Shown here: piece after piece, positions 52,045 through 61,696 of the stretch
Layout: every line of letters begins with the position of its first letter
Numbering within the stretch: position 1 is the first letter of the stretch
Origin: Lichenicoccus sp964245755
GTDB lineage: Bacteria; Pseudomonadota; Alphaproteobacteria; Acetobacterales; Acetobacteraceae
Assembly: GCA_964245755.1 (NCBI GenBank)
Contig: CAXTNV010000001.1
Span: 62,001-126,000, forward strand
Length of the DNA: 64,000 nt
Reading direction: 5' to 3'
Notes under the pieces: model-generated
What the model was told of the DNA's origin: nothing
The model's input: only the letters and a program-made list of their open reading frames with translations
Databases searched by the model: none
Program-made: the position numbers and the translations under genes

Positions 52045-53034
52045 ATGCGCATCCTGACGCGACGCAACGCCTTGCTGAGCGCCGCCGCGGGCGGGGTGCC
52101 TTGGATCGGGCCTGCCCGCGCCGGCGGCGAAGCAGCCGGCGGCGAAGGCTTGGCCGACTACGGCGCCGCCCCGGAGTTCGCCGGCATCTCCGGCTGGCTG
52201 AACTCGCCGCCGCTCACCATGGCCGGCCTGCGCGGCAAGGTGGTGCTGATCGATTTCTGGACCTACTCCTGCATCAACTGCCTGCGCACCCTGCCTTACG
52301 TGACGCGCTGGTACGACAGCTACCGGGCGCGCGGGCTCGTTGTGGTGGGCGTGCACACGCCGGAGTTCGGCTTCGAGCGCAGCGCCGCCAACGTGCGCAC
52401 CGCGATCGGGCGGTTCGGCATCCGCTACCCGGTGGCCCAGGACAACGGGTTCGCCACCTGGCGTGCCTACGCGAACCAGTTCTGGCCGGCGGAATATCTG
52501 GTCGACCGCAACGGCCACGTGGTGCTGAAGCATTTCGGCGAGGGCCGCTACGACGATACCGAGAACGCGATCCGTTCGCTGCTCGCTGCCGGTCCCGCAG
52601 TCGCCGCGGACAACGGCGCCGACCTGTCGCGCATCGCCACGCCGGAGATGTATTTCGGCCTCGCGCGGGTGCAGATGCTGGCGAGCCCGGAGCCGCCGCG
52701 CCGCGGCGCCGGGCGCTACACCGTGCCCTCGCCGCTGCCGGGCAACCGCTTCGCCCTGCTGGGAACCTGGGACCTGTCCGACGAGACCGCGACGCTCGCG
52801 CAGGGCCCGGGCGAGGTCGCGCTGAAGTTCCGCGCGGCGAAGGTGTTCATGGTGGCGAGCAGTCCTACCCCGGTCACCCTGTCGGTAACCGTCGACGGGC
52901 GGCCGCAGCCGCCGGTGACGGTGCGGGAGAGCCGCCTCTACACCCTGTTCGACAGCACCGACTACGGCGATCACGCGCTGCACCTTTCCATCGCGCAGGC
53001 GGGCCTGCAGGCTTTCACCTTTACCTTCGGCTAG
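52045..53034 (+). CDS. Exported thioredoxin-like protein, DipZ C-terminal type
   Basis: This is a 329-residue protein with a twin-arginine-like signal peptide (TRRNALLSAAAGGVPW). The thioredoxin domain has the unusual active site WTYSCINCLRTLPYV, typical of DipZ. The C-terminal 120 or so residues form an all-beta module (ALLGTWDLSDETATL, VTVRESRLYTLFD) also found in DipZ. It probably receives reducing equivalents from the CcdA-like protein encoded one base upstream. The periplasmic target is unknown. Confidence 0.88.
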   Translation: MRILTRRNALLSAAAGGVPWIGPARAGGEAAGGEGLADYGAAPEFAGISGWLNSPPLTMAGLRGKVVLIDFWTYSCINCLRTLPYVTRWYDSYRARGLVVVGVHTPEFGFERSAANVRTAIGRFGIRYPVAQDNGFATWRAYANQFWPAEYLVDRNGHVVLKHFGEGRYDDTENAIRSLLAAGPAVAADNGADLSRIATPEMYFGLARVQMLASPEPPRRGAGRYTVPSPLPGNRFALLGTWDLSDETATLAQGPGEVALKFRAAKVFMVASSPTPVTLSVTVDGRPQPPVTVRESRLYTLFDSTDYGDHALHLSIAQAGLQAFTFTFG

Positions 53035-53176
53035 CCCGGCAGCGCCCGAGGAGCGCGTTCCGCGGGCGGGATTTGTGCGTCCGTGGCTGCCGGGGTAGAT
53101 GGCAGCCCGAACTTCAGACGCACCGACAGCTGGAGCATGATCGGCTCGATCCTCTGCCCCGGGAAGGCCTGCCCGC

Positions 53177-54769
53177 ATGAGCTCCGCCCCCGACTCCGAC
53201 ATCGTGCCGATCCGCCGCGCCCTTATCTCGGTCTCCGACAAGACCGGGCTCGCGGCGCTTGGCGCGGCACTGCTGCGCCATGGCGCGGAGCTGCTTTCCA
53301 CCGGCGGCTCGGCCAGGGCGCTGCGCGAGGCCGGGTTGCCGGTCAAGGAGGTGTCCGAGCATAGCGGCTTCCCCGAGATCCTCGACGGGCGGGTCAAGAC
53401 CCTGGTGCCGCAGATCCACGGCGGCATCCTCGGCCGTCGCGACCTCGCCTCGCATCAGGCGCAGATGGCGGAGCACGACATCGCGCCGATCGACCTCGTC
53501 TGCGTCAACCTCTACCCGTTCGAGGCAACGGTGGCCTCGGGGGCCGCCTCGGCCGAGTGCATCGAGACCATCGACGTCGGCGGCCCGGCGCTGATCCGGG
53601 CGGCAGCCAAGAACCACTCGCACGTCGCAGTGCTCACCGACCCCGCGCAGTACGACGCCCTGATCGAGACCCTGGGGGCGCTCGGCGGCACCACCCGGGC
53701 GGACCGCAGGGCCTGGGCCGGCGCCGCCTATGCGCGCACCTGCGCCTATGACGGCGCGATCGCGAACTGGTTCGCGCGCGAGCGCGGCGACCCGCTGCCG
53801 CGTCGCCTGAGCCTGTCCGGGACCCGCGCCGAGATCCTGCGCTACGGCGAGAACCCGCATCAGTCCGCGGCCTTCTACACCGACGGCAGCGATCGCGCTG
53901 GGGTGGCCACCGCGCGGCAGCTGCAGGGCAAGGCACTGTCGTACAACAACCTCAACGACACCGACGCGGCGTTCGAGCTCGCCTGCGAGTTCGAACAGCC
54001 GTCGGTGGCGATCGTCAAGCACGCCAACCCGTGCGGTGTCGCCACCGCCGCCAGCCTGGAGGCAGCCTGGGAGCTGGCGCTGCGCTGCGATCCGGTATCG
54101 GCGTTCGGCGGAGTGGTAGCGCTGAACCACACCCTGGACGAGGCGACCGCAGCACGGATCGCCGCGATCTTCACCGAGGTGATCGTGGCCCCGGACGCCA
54201 CCGAGGGCGCGCGCGCCATCCTCGCCGGGAAGAAGAACCTGCGCCTGCTGCTGACCGGAGGTCTCGCCGATCCCGCCGCCGGCGGGCTGACGCTGCGCTC
54301 GCTGGCCGGCGGCTTCCTGGTGCAGGATCGCGACGCCGGTCGGCTGGACGGCTCGATGCTCAAGGTGGTGACGCGGCGGCCGCCGAGCAGCCGGGAGCTG
54401 TCCGACCTCGTGTTTGCCTTCCGGGTGTGCAAGCACGTGAAATCGAACGCGATCGTCTACGCCCGTGACGATGCCACCGTCGGCATCGGGGCGGGGCAGA
54501 TGAGCCGGGTGGACGCCGCGCGCATCGCCGCCAACAAGAGCGAGCAGGCGGGGCAGGCCGCGGGCCTTGCCGAGCCGCTCAGCCACGGCAGCGTCGCCGC
54601 ATCGGACGCGTTCTTCCCGTTCGCGGATGGTCTGCAGGTGGTGATCGCTGCCGGCGCCACCGCGGTGATCCAGCCGGGCGGGTCGATCCGCGACGCCGAG
54701 GTGGTCGCCGCCGCCGACGAGGCCGGGATCGCGATGGTGTTCACCGGCATGCGGCATTTCCGGCATTGA
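53177..54769 (+). CDS. purH: Bifunctional AICAR transformylase/IMP cyclohydrolase
   Basis: This 530-residue enzyme does the last two steps of IMP synthesis. The N-terminal cyclohydrolase domain has SVSDKTGL, STGGSARALREAG and DGRVKTLVPQIHGGIL. The transformylase domain has LRYGENPHQSAAFY, the catalytic KHANPCGVA and SVAASDAFFPFADG. The ATG has a GGGAAGG-like site upstream. It is followed by an aminotransferase whose TTG start overlaps the purH stop. Confidence 0.97.
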   Translation: MSSAPDSDIVPIRRALISVSDKTGLAALGAALLRHGAELLSTGGSARALREAGLPVKEVSEHSGFPEILDGRVKTLVPQIHGGILGRRDLASHQAQMAEHDIAPIDLVCVNLYPFEATVASGAASAECIETIDVGGPALIRAAAKNHSHVAVLTDPAQYDALIETLGALGGTTRADRRAWAGAAYARTCAYDGAIANWFARERGDPLPRRLSLSGTRAEILRYGENPHQSAAFYTDGSDRAGVATARQLQGKALSYNNLNDTDAAFELACEFEQPSVAIVKHANPCGVATAASLEAAWELALRCDPVSAFGGVVALNHTLDEATAARIAAIFTEVIVAPDATEGARAILAGKKNLRLLLTGGLADPAAGGLTLRSLAGGFLVQDRDAGRLDGSMLKVVTRRPPSSRELSDLVFAFRVCKHVKSNAIVYARDDATVGIGAGQMSRVDAARIAANKSEQAGQAAGLAEPLSHGSVAASDAFFPFADGLQVVIAAGATAVIQPGGSIRDAEVVAAADEAGIAMVFTGMRHFRH

Positions 54770-55974
54770 CCCGCGACCAGCCCGTGGCGGCGCCGCCGAC
54801 CCGGTTCCCGACCTCAGCCCGTCCGGCGATGGAGGGGCTGGAGGGTTCGCTGATCCGCGTGGTGTCCACCGAAGGTAGCGGGATGCCCGACGTGATCCCG
54901 CTCTGGTTCGGCGAGCCGGACGAGGTCACGCCCGGCTTCATCCGCGATGCGGCGAAGCGGGCGCTGGATGACGGGCAGACCTTTTACAACTCCAACTTTG
55001 GCATCGCCCGGTTGCGCGAGGCGATCACCACCTACCAGGCGGCGCTGGGACGCCGCGCCGCCTTCGAGGGTATCTGCGTCACCGCGTCCGGCGTGAACGC
55101 GGTCATGCTGGTCTGCCAGGCATTGCTCGAGCCGGGCGACCGGGTGGTGCTGCCGGAGCCCTTCTGGCCAAACCTCGCCGGCATCCCACGGGTGATGGGT
55201 GCGCACATCGTCACCGTGCCGCTGCAGCTCGACGCCGGTGCCGCCTGGTCGATCGACATGGACGTGCTGCTGGCGGCGCTTTCGCCGGGTACCCGCATGG
55301 TGATCCTGAACGCGCCGGCGAACCCGACCGGCTGGATGCTGACGCGACGCGAGCAGGAGATCGTGCTGGCGCACTGCCGCCGCCATGGCATCTGGATCCT
55401 GGCCGACGACGTCTATGAGCGGCTGGTGTTCGAGGGACCGGCGTCGCCCTCGTTCCTGGACATCGCCGCGGCCGAGGACCGTGTGGTCGGGATCAACTCC
55501 TTCTCCAAGAGCTGGGCGATGACCGGCTGGCGGCTGGGCTGGATCACCGCGCCGGTGCCGTTGATGGCGGCACTCGGCAAGATCAGCGAGTTCAACGTCT
55601 CCTGCGCGCCGCCCTTCGTGCAGCACGCAGGCATCGCGGCGCTGGAAGGGGGTGAGCCCTTCATCGCGGCCAGTGTCGCGCGCTACCGCGCGATGCGCGA
55701 CCTGGCCTGCTCCCGGCTCGGCGGCATCCCCGGGATCAGCGTGCCGGTTCCGGGCGGGGCGATGTATTGCTTCTTCGCCGTCGCGGGCTGCACCGACAGC
55801 GTGGCGCTGGCGCGTCGGCTGCTGCACGAGGCGCGTGTCGGGCTGGCGCCCGGCCTCGCCTTCGGGCCGACCGGCGAGGGCTGCCTGAGGCTGTGCTTCG
55901 CGGTCGGCCGCGAACGGCTGGAGCAGGCCTGCGAGCGCATCGAGGGTCACCTCGGCCGGCTCGAACATGGCTGA
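54766..55974 (+). CDS. Pyridoxal phosphate-dependent aminotransferase, class I/II
   Basis: This is a 402-residue fold type I aminotransferase. The PLP lysine is in INSFSKSWAMTGWRLGW. NAPANPTGWML, ILADDVYERLVFEG and a C-terminal arginine (CLRLCFAVGRERL) are all present. Substrate is not evident; aspartate/aromatic aminotransferase-like. The start is TTG overlapping the purH stop; a GTG six codons in is an alternative. The next gene, lolA, begins eight bases before its stop. Confidence 0.88.
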   Translation: MTRDQPVAAPPTRFPTSARPAMEGLEGSLIRVVSTEGSGMPDVIPLWFGEPDEVTPGFIRDAAKRALDDGQTFYNSNFGIARLREAITTYQAALGRRAAFEGICVTASGVNAVMLVCQALLEPGDRVVLPEPFWPNLAGIPRVMGAHIVTVPLQLDAGAAWSIDMDVLLAALSPGTRMVILNAPANPTGWMLTRREQEIVLAHCRRHGIWILADDVYERLVFEGPASPSFLDIAAAEDRVVGINSFSKSWAMTGWRLGWITAPVPLMAALGKISEFNVSCAPPFVQHAGIAALEGGEPFIAASVARYRAMRDLACSRLGGIPGISVPVPGGAMYCFFAVAGCTDSVALARRLLHEARVGLAPGLAFGPTGEGCLRLCFAVGRERLEQACERIEGHLGRLEHG

Positions 55975-56626
55975 ATGGCGGAGCGGGCCCGGCGCGTGGG
56001 CCGTGCTGCTCGTCCTGTCGCTGGCCCCGACGGCGCTGCACGCCCAGGGTCAGGTCCCGGAACAGCCGCAGGCGCCGGCCGCGGCGCTGTCGCCGGCGGA
56101 TCGCGGCTGGGTGCAGCGCCTGCAGGCTACGCTGGACGCGATCACCACGCTGCGCGCGCGCTTCAAGCAGATCGCCCCGGACGGGCGCACCACCCAGGGC
56201 AGGGCCTGGCTCGATCGTCCGGGACGGATGCGCTTCGAGTACGACAAGCCGAGCCCGCTGCTGCTGGTCGCCGGCGGCGGCAAGCTGGTTTTCAACGACA
56301 GCGAGCTGAAGCAGACCACCAGCTTGCCGCTGGAGAAGACCCCCCTCGGGCTGCTGCTGCGCCCGCAGCTGACCTTGTCCGGCGACGTCACGGTCACCGG
56401 CTTTCGCCACGATGACGGCGAGCTGCAGCTCACTCTGGTGCGCACCGCGTCGCCCGGCGACGGCAGCCTGACTCTGATCTTCTCCGAGCAGCCGCTGGCG
56501 CTGCGCTCCTGGCGCGTGATCGACGCACAGGATCGGCAGACCCGCGTCGACCTGGTCGACATCGTGCTCGGCGGGGCCCTGCCGCAGAGCCTGTTCGATA
56601 CCGCGATCGGCGAACAGGATCGCTGA
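55967..56626 (+). CDS. lolA: Outer-membrane lipoprotein carrier protein LolA
   Basis: This is a 219-residue periplasmic chaperone. A signal peptide (AWAVLLVLSLAPTALHAQ) is followed by the LolA-type beta-barrel segments TLRARFKQIAPDGRTTQGRAW in two parts, PGRMRFEYDKPSP and LVAGGGKLVFND. LolA carries lipoproteins from the LolCDE exporter to the outer membrane. The gene overlaps the aminotransferase by eight bases and lies in the rightward purH unit. Confidence 0.92.
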   Translation: MAEWRSGPGAWAVLLVLSLAPTALHAQGQVPEQPQAPAAALSPADRGWVQRLQATLDAITTLRARFKQIAPDGRTTQGRAWLDRPGRMRFEYDKPSPLLLVAGGGKLVFNDSELKQTTSLPLEKTPLGLLLRPQLTLSGDVTVTGFRHDDGELQLTLVRTASPGDGSLTLIFSEQPLALRSWRVIDAQDRQTRVDLVDIVLGGALPQSLFDTAIGEQDR

Positions 56627-56686
56627 GGCGCGACGCCGAAGGATTTTCTTCAAATTCTGGTTGCTCTTGTCCAAGATGACCTGGCG

Positions 56687-57496
56687 ATGAAGCCGCTGAT
56701 CGGAATTACCTGCTGCAGCAAGTTGTTTGGGCCCCACCGGCTCGAGAACCATGCTGCCTCCGACACCTACGTCGAGGTTACGGACCGGATCGTGCTCGGC
56801 GTGCCGGTGCTGATCCCGGCGAACGGCGAGGCGGTCGACATCGAGACCCTGCTGAGCCGGCTCGACGGACTGATCCTGACCGGCAGCCGGTCGAACATCT
56901 CCCCCGACCGCTATGGCGGGTGCGCGCATGCCGTCGGCACGCCCGAGGACCAGCGGCGCGACGCGGTGACGCTGCCGCTCAGCCGCGCGGCGATCGCGGC
57001 GGGCATGCCGGTGCTCGCGATCTGTCGCGGCTTCCAGGAGCTGAACGTCGCACTCGGCGGCAGCCTGCATCAGCGTCTGCAGGATCTGCCCGGCCGGCTC
57101 GACCATTCCGCGCCGGCGGAGGCCGACATCCGCCTGCGTCACGGCAAGGCGCACCCGGTCGATCTCGTCGCCGGCGGCTTGCTGCATCGTCTGGCCGACG
57201 GACTCGATCGGGTGCAGGTCAACTCGCTGCACGACCAGGGCATCGACCGCCTGTCGCGGCAGCTCTCGATCGAGGCGGTGGCGCCGGACGGAGTAGTCGA
57301 GGCGGTTCGGGTCACGGAGGCGCCGGGGTTCGCCGCCGGCGTGCAGTGGCATCCGGAGTACGACCATCGTACCGACCCGCTGTCGCGCGCGATCTTCGCC
57401 GCCTTCGGCGAGGCGGTCCGGGCACGGGTGGCCGGTCTGCCGCTGCCGCAGTCGCTGCGCCCGATCGCGATCGCGCCGCGCTTCGCCGTGGCCTAG
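56687..57496 (+). CDS. Gamma-glutamyl-gamma-aminobutyrate hydrolase family (peptidase C26, PuuD-like)
   Basis: This is a 269-residue class I glutamine-amidotransferase-like hydrolase. The nucleophile cysteine is in PVLAICRGFQELNVALGG, and the histidine and glutamate in VQWHPEYD. DGLILTGSRSNISPDRY is also typical. PuuD removes glutamate from gamma-glutamyl-GABA in putrescine breakdown. No other polyamine genes are adjacent, though a deacetylase-family gene lies elsewhere in the window. An AT-richer spacer of 60 bases precedes it and may hold its promoter. Confidence 0.9.
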   Translation: MKPLIGITCCSKLFGPHRLENHAASDTYVEVTDRIVLGVPVLIPANGEAVDIETLLSRLDGLILTGSRSNISPDRYGGCAHAVGTPEDQRRDAVTLPLSRAAIAAGMPVLAICRGFQELNVALGGSLHQRLQDLPGRLDHSAPAEADIRLRHGKAHPVDLVAGGLLHRLADGLDRVQVNSLHDQGIDRLSRQLSIEAVAPDGVVEAVRVTEAPGFAAGVQWHPEYDHRTDPLSRAIFAAFGEAVRARVAGLPLPQSLRPIAIAPRFAVA

Positions 57497-57591
57497 CGCG
57501 CGGACGTTACGCGGGCGCCTCCATCCGCCCCACGAGGAACCCGCGTTCCGGACCGATGTTGTCGGCGGCAGGCAGCGCGGGGGGCACGATC

Positions 57592-58710
57592 ATGGCGGAT
57601 GGCGGCACGACGGTCGAAGCGGAGACGGCGACTGACCCGCGCGCCGCGGCGAAGGCGGCCCGGCTGCACTACGTCGATGACGCCCGCCCGGGCATCACCC
57701 GCGACAAGGGCGCGGACGGCTTCGTCTATCGCGGGCCGGACAGCGCCGAGATCACCGACGAGAAGGTGATCGAGCGCATACGCAAGCTCGCGATCCCGCC
57801 TGCCTACACCGAGGTCTGGATCTGCCGCGATCCGAGAGGACACCTGCAGGCGGTCGGGCGCGATGCCCGCGGCCGCAAGCAGTATCGCTACCACGCCGAT
57901 TGGCGGGCGATCCGCGACGAGGCGAAATACGGCAAGATGCTGCTGTTCGGCCGGAAGCTCCCGGAGATCCGGGCCCATGTGCAGCACGACCTGGCCCTGC
58001 CCGGACTGCCGCGGCGCAAGGTGCTGGCGACGGTGGTAGCACTGCTCGAGAAGACGCTGATGCGCGTCGGCAACGAGGAGTACACGCGGACGAACAAGAG
58101 CTTCGGCCTGACCACGCTGCGCAACCGCCACGCGCGCATACGCGGCACCGAGGTGGTGCTCGACTTCCGCGCCAAGCACGGCATCCAGCAGCATGTCGAG
58201 CTGCGCGACCGGCGCCTCGCCGGCATCCTCAAGCGGTTGCAGGACATCCATGGCCAGGAGTTGTTCCAGTATCTCGACGACGACGAGCAGCGCCACGGCA
58301 TCTCGTCGCAGGACGTCAACGAGTACCTGCACGAGATCAGCGGCGAGGACATCACGGCAAAGGATTTCCGCACCTGGGCGGCGACCAATCTGGCGGCGCT
58401 GGCGCTGCACGAGCTGGAGCTGTTCGACAGCCAGGCCAAGGCCAAGAAGAACCTGGTGCACGCGGTGGAGAAGGTCAGCAAGCTGCTGGGCAACACGCCG
58501 GCGATGTGCCGCAAGTGCTACATCCACCCGGCGATCTTCGACGGCTACCTTGATGGCAGCCTCGCCGAGGCGCTGAAGCAGCGTGCGGAGGCGGTGCTGG
58601 AACCGGCGGCCGCGTCGCATGCCGATCTGACGGCGGAAGAGGTCGCGGTGGTCGCCTTCCTGAGCCGCAAGCTGCAGCAGGTTGCGGACTCGCCGGACAA
58701 GGCCGTGTGA
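57592..58710 (+). CDS. DNA topoisomerase IB
   Basis: This is a 372-residue poxvirus-type topoisomerase IB. KGADGFVYRGPDSAEI and RIRKLAIPPAYTEVWI are N-terminal elements. Catalytic residues fall in LRNRHARIRG and HEISGEDITAKDFRTW, and the active-site tyrosine is in CRKCYIHPAIFDGYL. It relaxes supercoils of both signs through a 3'-phosphotyrosyl link. Many alphaproteobacteria carry one. The ATG at MADGGTTVEAE was chosen because sequence upstream belongs to the preceding gene in another frame. Confidence 0.92.
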   Translation: MADGGTTVEAETATDPRAAAKAARLHYVDDARPGITRDKGADGFVYRGPDSAEITDEKVIERIRKLAIPPAYTEVWICRDPRGHLQAVGRDARGRKQYRYHADWRAIRDEAKYGKMLLFGRKLPEIRAHVQHDLALPGLPRRKVLATVVALLEKTLMRVGNEEYTRTNKSFGLTTLRNRHARIRGTEVVLDFRAKHGIQQHVELRDRRLAGILKRLQDIHGQELFQYLDDDEQRHGISSQDVNEYLHEISGEDITAKDFRTWAATNLAALALHELELFDSQAKAKKNLVHAVEKVSKLLGNTPAMCRKCYIHPAIFDGYLDGSLAEALKQRAEAVLEPAAASHADLTAEEVAVVAFLSRKLQQVADSPDKAV

Positions 58711-58815
58711 TCTGCGAGAGCACGCGGTGGAAGACCGCAGTGTCGGGCCAGGGGTGCCGGGCAACAGTTTGGAGTCGGGCGGAGATGCAGTGCCGCCCGC
58801 AGGGCCGGTGCTGCC

Positions 58816-59784
58816 TCAGCCCGGTTCATCGTCAGCCGCATTCTGGCCTGCATCCTCGGCCGCTTCCTGGGCGAGCTGCAGGGCGCGCGCATAGACGGTG
58901 CGGCGCGGCAGGTTCGCCGCTCCCGCGACCAGTGCTGCGGCATCCTTGACCGACTGGGTCAGCAGGGCCTGCCGAAGCTGCCGGTCCAGATCGTCCGATC
59001 CGGTCGCATCGGGTGCGGCGGGTCCGACCACGACCGTGATCTCGCCGCGAGGCGCCGCCGCGGCGTAGTGCGACCACAGCCTGTCCAGGGTGTCGCGCCG
59101 CACCTCCTCGAAGCGCTTGGTGAGTTCCCGCGCCACCGCCGCCTCGCGCGCGCCGCCGAACACTGCCGCAAGGTCCTTCAGCATCTCGGCCAAGCGGTGC
59201 GGCGCCTCGTGCCAGATCAGGGTCGCCGACAAGCCCGCCTGCTCGGCGGCGCGCAGCGTGGCGAAGCCGGTGCGCCGTGCCGCGCTGCGCGGCGGCGCGA
59301 AGCCCGCGAAGAGGAACGGATGCGGCGGCAGTCCGGACAGGGTGAGGGCGGTGAGGGCGGCGTTGGCGCCCGGTGCGGCGGTGACTGAGACGCCCTGCTC
59401 GATCGCCGCACGCACCAGCCGGTAGCCCGGATCGGATAGCAGCGGTGTCCCGGCGTCGCTGACCAGGGCCACGCGCCTTCCCTGCCGCAGCAGGTCCAGC
59501 AGGCTCGCGATCCGCTGCCGCTCGTTGTGCTCGTGCAGTGCCTCCATGCGAGAAGAGATTCCCCACACCGCGAACAACCGTGCGGTGACGCGCGTATCCT
59601 CACACAATACCAGGTCTGCCTGCGCGAGACAGGCGGCGGCTCGCGGCGTGAGGTCGGCAAGGTTGCCGATCGGCGTCGACACGAGCACAAGTCCGGCGGG
59701 CAGAGGCCCGCTCGGTGGGATCTTGCCCGGCTGGAATGCATCGTCGGGCGAGGAGGGGGGAGAGTCGGATGCTTCGTCGGACAT
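58816..59784 (-). CDS. rsmI: 16S rRNA 2'-O-ribose C1402 methyltransferase RsmI
   Basis: This is a 322-residue tetrapyrrole-methylase-fold protein. LVLVSTPIGNLADLTPRAA, DLVLCEDTRVTARLF, VALVSDAGTPLLSDPGYRLV and APGANAALTAL are diagnostic. It methylates C1402 of 16S rRNA. The ATG at MSDEASDSPP is used, since further upstream codons fall in the divergent lipoprotein gene; even so the two start regions overlap by 16 bases. A proline/serine-rich lead precedes the catalytic fold. Confidence 0.94.
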   Translation of the reverse strand: MSDEASDSPPSSPDDAFQPGKIPPSGPLPAGLVLVSTPIGNLADLTPRAAACLAQADLVLCEDTRVTARLFAVWGISSRMEALHEHNERQRIASLLDLLRQGRRVALVSDAGTPLLSDPGYRLVRAAIEQGVSVTAAPGANAALTALTLSGLPPHPFLFAGFAPPRSAARRTGFATLRAAEQAGLSATLIWHEAPHRLAEMLKDLAAVFGGAREAAVARELTKRFEEVRRDTLDRLWSHYAAAAPRGEITVVVGPAAPDATGSDDLDRQLRQALLTQSVKDAAALVAGAANLPRRTVYARALQLAQEAAEDAGQNAADDEPG

Positions 59785-61103
59785 GGATATTCCTGGCCCC
59801 TGCGGATGCGCTCCGTCCAGCCTCCGCGCCATGGCGGCCGCTTTCCGGCATCCTGCCGCTGCTGTTGCTCGGCGCCTGCACCACCGGACCGCTGTCGGGA
59901 TTTGGCCTGGGCGGGGAGGCCGCCTCATACCCGCCGCCGCCGGCGGGCGTGCAGGCGCCCCCGAGCGAGACGCCGCCGGTCCCGCCGACCAGCCGCGTCG
60001 GCCTTCTGCTGCCGCTCAGCGGTAGCAACGCGCCGCTCGGCCAGGCGATGCTGCGCTCGGCGCAGCTCGCCCTCGACCTGCCGGGCGCCCCGCCGCTCGA
60101 CGCTCAGGACACCGGGGCCGCGCCGGGCGGCGCCGCCCGCGCCGCGCAGGCCGCGGTCGGGGGCGGCGACGGCATCCTGATCGGTCCGCTGACCTCGGCC
60201 GACACGGCGGAGGCGAGCCCGGTCGCGCGCGCGGCCAACGTGCCCATGCTGGCCTTCACCAGCGACCTGGCGCAGGCGCAGCCGGGGATCTGGGTGATGG
60301 GCGTGACGCCGGAGCAGCAGGTGCACCGTCTGGTCGAGGCGGCCAAGGCGGATGGCCGTACCCGCATCGCCGCACTGCTGCCCGACAGCGCGCTCGGCAA
60401 CGCGATGGCGGACGCCCTCACCCGCGCCTGCGCGGATGCCGGCCTGGCGCCCCCGAACCTCGCGCGCCACTCCGACAGCATGGAGAGCATCAACAGCACC
60501 ATGCGCGGCCTGGCCGACTTCGAGAACCGGCGCGGCGCGATCGAGCAGAAGCTGCGTGATGCCAAGGAGAGCCAGGATCCGGCGGTTCGGGCGCAGGCCG
60601 CCGCACTAGCCCAGACCCCGATACCGCCGCCGCCGTTCGACGCGCTGCTGCTGGCCGACACCGGCACCGATCTGCAGGAAGTGATCTCGGTGCTGAGCTA
60701 CTACGACATCTCGGCGTCCCAGGTGCGCATCATGGGCCCGGGCTTATGGGGCGCATTTGCCGGCAAGCTGGGTCCGCTGGAAGGAGCCTGGTTCGCCGCT
60801 CCCGACGCGCAGGATAGGCTCGGCTTCACGCAGCGCTACCAGGCCAAGTTCGGCCAGGCGCCGCGGCCGCTGGCGGACATCCCGTACGATGCGGCGGCCC
60901 TGGCCCGCAGCCTGGCAGGCTCGGGCGGATACAGTCCCCAGGCGCTCACGCGAGCGGACGGCTTCGCAGGGGTGGACGGTGTCTTCGCCCTGATGCCGGA
61001 CGGTCATGTCCGGCGTGGACTCGCGATCTTCCAGATCCAGCCCGGGGGTGGCGCCAGGATCGTGCAGCCGGCTCCGCGATCGCTGAGCGACGCCGCGAGC
61101 TGA
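59769..61103 (+). CDS. Penicillin-binding protein activator, LpoA-like lipoprotein
   Basis: This is a 444-residue lipoprotein. A signal peptide ends at the lipobox LLLLGAC near residue 36. A proline-rich linker is followed by a periplasmic-binding-protein fold (VGLLLPLSGSNAPLGQAMLRSAQ in two parts, ILIGPLTSADTAEASPVARAANVP). Homologues resemble the C-terminal domain of LpoA, which activates the peptidoglycan synthase PBP1A. Gene order next to rsmI is the conserved one. The ATG has GGAGGGGGGAGAG upstream. Confidence 0.88.
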   Translation: MLRRTWIFLAPADALRPASAPWRPLSGILPLLLLGACTTGPLSGFGLGGEAASYPPPPAGVQAPPSETPPVPPTSRVGLLLPLSGSNAPLGQAMLRSAQLALDLPGAPPLDAQDTGAAPGGAARAAQAAVGGGDGILIGPLTSADTAEASPVARAANVPMLAFTSDLAQAQPGIWVMGVTPEQQVHRLVEAAKADGRTRIAALLPDSALGNAMADALTRACADAGLAPPNLARHSDSMESINSTMRGLADFENRRGAIEQKLRDAKESQDPAVRAQAAALAQTPIPPPPFDALLLADTGTDLQEVISVLSYYDISASQVRIMGPGLWGAFAGKLGPLEGAWFAAPDAQDRLGFTQRYQAKFGQAPRPLADIPYDAAALARSLAGSGGYSPQALTRADGFAGVDGVFALMPDGHVRRGLAIFQIQPGGGARIVQPAPRSLSDAAS

Positions 61104-61129
61104 CGCGACGTCACCCTCAAGTGCGATGA

Positions 61130-61495
61130 TCAGGCGGCGACGGTGGCGCCTACCGACAGCACCGGACGGATGCAGTGCAAGGCCGCCTCAAAGCTGGAGA
61201 AACTGCCGAGCTTGTAGCTGCGGACATGGTCGATCACCAGCCATCGCATGCCTTCGGGACGGATCATGTAGGCGGGATCGGCATTCTCCCGGACCCAGAC
61301 CAGCACGTGCTCGAGCGGCACGCTGTCGCGCTGCGGCGTGAGCCGGGGGGTTATGTCGGCGTCGCAGATGCCCATGGACGCTCCCGCCTGCAGCCAGCGC
61401 AGCAGATACTCGCGGTGCCGCGGCAGGAAGCAGAGGCGGAGGGAGACGATGTTAGAGCTCTCCTGGAACACCGTCGTCGCGTCAGAGCTGGGCAT
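61130..61495 (-). CDS. Hypothetical protein, 121 aa
   Basis: This is a small soluble protein with no signal or membrane segment. It contains IVSLRLCFLPRHREYLLRWL, PLEHVLVWVRENADPAYMI and WLVIDHVRSYKLG. The ATG is preceded by GAGGGACAAG. The sequence looks like a real folded domain and codon use fits its neighbours. No family was recognised. It is convergent with the LpoA-like gene (26 bases) and stands 200 bases from lpxK, so it is likely its own transcription unit. Confidence 0.7.
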   Translation of the reverse strand: MPSSDATTVFQESSNIVSLRLCFLPRHREYLLRWLQAGASMGICDADITPRLTPQRDSVPLEHVLVWVRENADPAYMIRPEGMRWLVIDHVRSYKLGSFSSFEAALHCIRPVLSVGATVAA

Positions 61496-61696
61496 GTCTT
61501 GTCCCTCGCATTTCTGTGAGCAAAACGTAATCGGGCGCCACCCATGCTGCCAACGGGATTCTGACGGGAGTCGGCAAGTCGGTTCTGCACCCGCCGTTTC
61601 TGTGGCAAATTTGCAATGCTCCGTTACGAAATCGCCTCGTCTAAAGAAAATCGGCTCACGGGATGGGATTTTGTCTTGGGATTTCGCCAGTATTAC

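Noticed and set aside
54430..54446. A second parS-like word (CACGTGAAA) inside purH
   Set aside because: Only the core and one arm match; the left arm does not, and it is fully explained as coding sequence.
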